From Phycisphaerae bacterium RAS2 (lineage in GTDB: Bacteria > Planctomycetota > Phycisphaerae > UBA1845 > UTPLA1), in assembly GCA_007753915.1 (NCBI GenBank), contig CP036352.1, positions 3,659,306 to 3,723,305 on the forward strand: a stretch of DNA of 64,000 bases, written 5' to 3'. Shown piece by piece: positions 62,804 to 64,000 of this stretch. Each line of letters begins with the position of its first letter. Positions within the stretch are counted from its first letter, which is position 1. The notes under the pieces are model-generated. The model was not told the origin of the DNA. It saw only the letters and a list, made by a program, of their open reading frames with translations, and did no database searches. Made by a program: the position numbers and the translations under genes.

Positions 62804-64000
62804 ATGGCGAAGTTTGAACCGGTCCTGCTCAGGAACGTCGGCGTACCCGACTCCCACAAGCTGGAAGTCTATCGCTCGCGCGGAGGGTATGCCGCCGCCA
62901 GGAAAGTCCTCACTGAATGGACCGCGGACGCCACCGTGGAATTTATCAAGTCCAGCGGGCTGCGCGGCCGCGGCGGAGCGGGCTTCCCCACCGGCATGAA
63001 ATGGTCGTTCTTGCCGGCCGATCGCACGATCACTTATCTCTGCGTCAATGCCGACGAATCCGAACCGGGGACGTTTTGCAACCGCGTGCTCATGGAGCAG
63101 GACCCGCACCAGTTGCTCGAAGGAATCCTCATCGCCGGCTTCGCCACTCGAACCACCGTGGCCTACATTTACATGCGCGTGGAGTTCCACGAGCAGTTTC
63201 ATCGATTGCAGAAGGCCCTCGATGAGGCCTATGCCGCCGGGCTGTTCGGAAAGAAACTTTTCGGCACGGATTACAACCTCGAGTGCTACATTCACCGCGG
63301 CGCGGGGGCCTATGTCTGCGGCGAAGAAACCGGCCTGATCGAGAGCCTCGAAGGCAAGCGGGGCTGGCCGCGGATCAAGCCGCCCTTTCCCGCGATTGAG
63401 GGGCTGTTCCACCGGCCGACCGTTGTAAACAACGTGGAGACGATCTGCTGCGTGCCGCACATCGTCGAGCGAGGCGTGGACTGGTTCAAATCCCTCGGCC
63501 CGGAAGGCTCCAATGGCCCGAAGCTCTATACCCTAAGCGGACCGGTGAAACGGCCCGGCTGCTTTGAGGCTCCTCTGGGAATAACCTGCCGCGAGCTGAT
63601 CTTCGGCGAGGATTTCGGCCAGGGCATGCTCGAAGGCAAACGGGTCAAGGGGTGCATCCCCGGCGGCTTATCGGTCGGCGTCCTGACGGAGCAGGAATTA
63701 GATTGTCGCCTTGATTTCGACGACGTTCGCAAGTACGGCCTTCTGGGACTCGGCACGGCCGGAGCGATCGTCATCCCGCACGACGCCGACATCCGACAGG
63801 TCCTGGCCAACATCGCCCGGTTTTATTCGCACGAAAGCTGCGGCCAGTGCACGCAATGTCGTGAAGGAACCAACTGGCTGTACAAGATTGCCCTGCGCAT
63901 CGCCCTGGGGGCCGGGCGGATCGAGGACCTGGACCTGATCGTCGAGGTCACGAAGAACATGGGCATGATGCCGGGGCTGTCGATCTGCGGCCTGCCGGAC
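62804..64000 (+). CDS. nuoF: NADH-quinone oxidoreductase subunit F, 3' end outside window
   Basis: The frame is open to the end of the window; 399 residues are visible of a usual ~420-440. GGAGG lies 6 nt before ATG 62804. The NADH/FMN site is GLRGRGGAGFPTGMKWSF (53-70), with VNADESEPGTFCNR and GAYVCGEETGLIESLEGKRG downstream. The N3 [4Fe-4S] ligands C346, C349, C352 (ESCGQCTQCREG) and C395 are all present. It accepts electrons from NADH and passes them to the NuoE and NuoG clusters. nuoG is expected beyond the window. Confidence 0.96.
   Translation, partial: MAKFEPVLLRNVGVPDSHKLEVYRSRGGYAAARKVLTEWTADATVEFIKSSGLRGRGGAGFPTGMKWSFLPADRTITYLCVNADESEPGTFCNRVLMEQDPHQLLEGILIAGFATRTTVAYIYMRVEFHEQFHRLQKALDEAYAAGLFGKKLFGTDYNLECYIHRGAGAYVCGEETGLIESLEGKRGWPRIKPPFPAIEGLFHRPTVVNNVETICCVPHIVERGVDWFKSLGPEGSNGPKLYTLSGPVKRPGCFEAPLGITCRELIFGEDFGQGMLEGKRVKGCIPGGLSVGVLTEQELDCRLDFDDVRKYGLLGLGTAGAIVIPHDADIRQVLANIARFYSHESCGQCTQCREGTNWLYKIALRIALGAGRIEDLDLIVEVTKNMGMMPGLSICGLPD

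Noticed and set aside
1-64000. tRNA genes, insertion sequences, prophage or defence islands
   Set aside because: No cloverleaf, transposase, integrase or known defence gene set could be recognised by eye. A tRNA scan would be decisive for tRNAs.

Overview
The window is a GC-rich, gene-dense bacterial chromosome segment. It most resembles a flagellated member of the Planctomycetota, probably near Phycisphaerae. This placement is inferred from several traits seen together: a PEP-CTERM protein, a thrombospondin-type-3-repeat lipoprotein, many lineage-type lipoproteins and TPR proteins, a zinc-ribbon/VWA-like protein, an archaeal/eukaryotic-type IleRS, and fliC/fliD/fliS. No 16S rRNA gene is present to confirm it. 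No phage, insertion sequence, CRISPR array or tRNA gene was recognised.

Layout. Bases 1-8.6 kb hold an alpha-glucan uptake and degradation locus: a GH13 amylase/neopullulanase (cut at base 1), a fused solute-binding-protein/MalF-type permease, a MalG-type permease and a GH31 alpha-glucosidase. Bases 8.6-20 kb hold small membrane and lipoproteins, holA, a TPR protein, an SDR oxidoreductase, a DinB-like protein, a zinc-ribbon protein and sppA. Bases 20-27 kb hold a methyltransferase, a very large ileS, a MATE exporter, a short leader-like transcription unit and a NifU-like Fe-S scaffold. Bases 27-32.5 kb hold the calcium-repeat lipoprotein, folA-thyA and an ABC-2-like transporter. Bases 32.5-46 kb hold two processive-type family 2 glycosyltransferases, GH20 and GH1 hydrolases, an ECF sigma/anti-sigma pair, a metallophosphoesterase, RNase P RNA and a RluD-type pseudouridine synthase. 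Bases 46-54 kb hold an HhH protein, a STAS protein and the flagellar filament genes fliC, fliD and fliS. Bases 54-64 kb hold a secreted pectate-lyase-like protein, a PEP-CTERM protein, a BaiN/HI0933-type flavoprotein, a VOC protein and nuoE/nuoF separated by a polytopic membrane protein.

Most unusual signals. (1) GC-rich palindromic elements lie in frame inside ileS at four places. A composite copy (two palindromes in perfect inverted orientation around a 39-bp spacer) recurs as the C-terminal tail of the adjacent MATE gene, with compensatory base changes in the hairpin. (2) The pectate-lyase-like gene has a near-consensus promoter and Shine-Dalgarno sequence, but its signal-peptide codons contain a (TC)9 tract that puts the gene out of frame. 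Loss of one unit or gain of two restores it, as expected of a phase-variable locus. (3) A compact sigma70 promoter, 28-codon ORF and perfect intrinsic terminator sit directly upstream of the MATE-ileS pair and look like an attenuator or a tiny independent gene. (4) Several dispersed repeat families, including exact heptamer-period arrays, occupy intergenic gaps.

Gene starts were chosen by signal peptide, Shine-Dalgarno match and family length. Several differ from the longest open frame, because high GC content extends frames spuriously on both strands.
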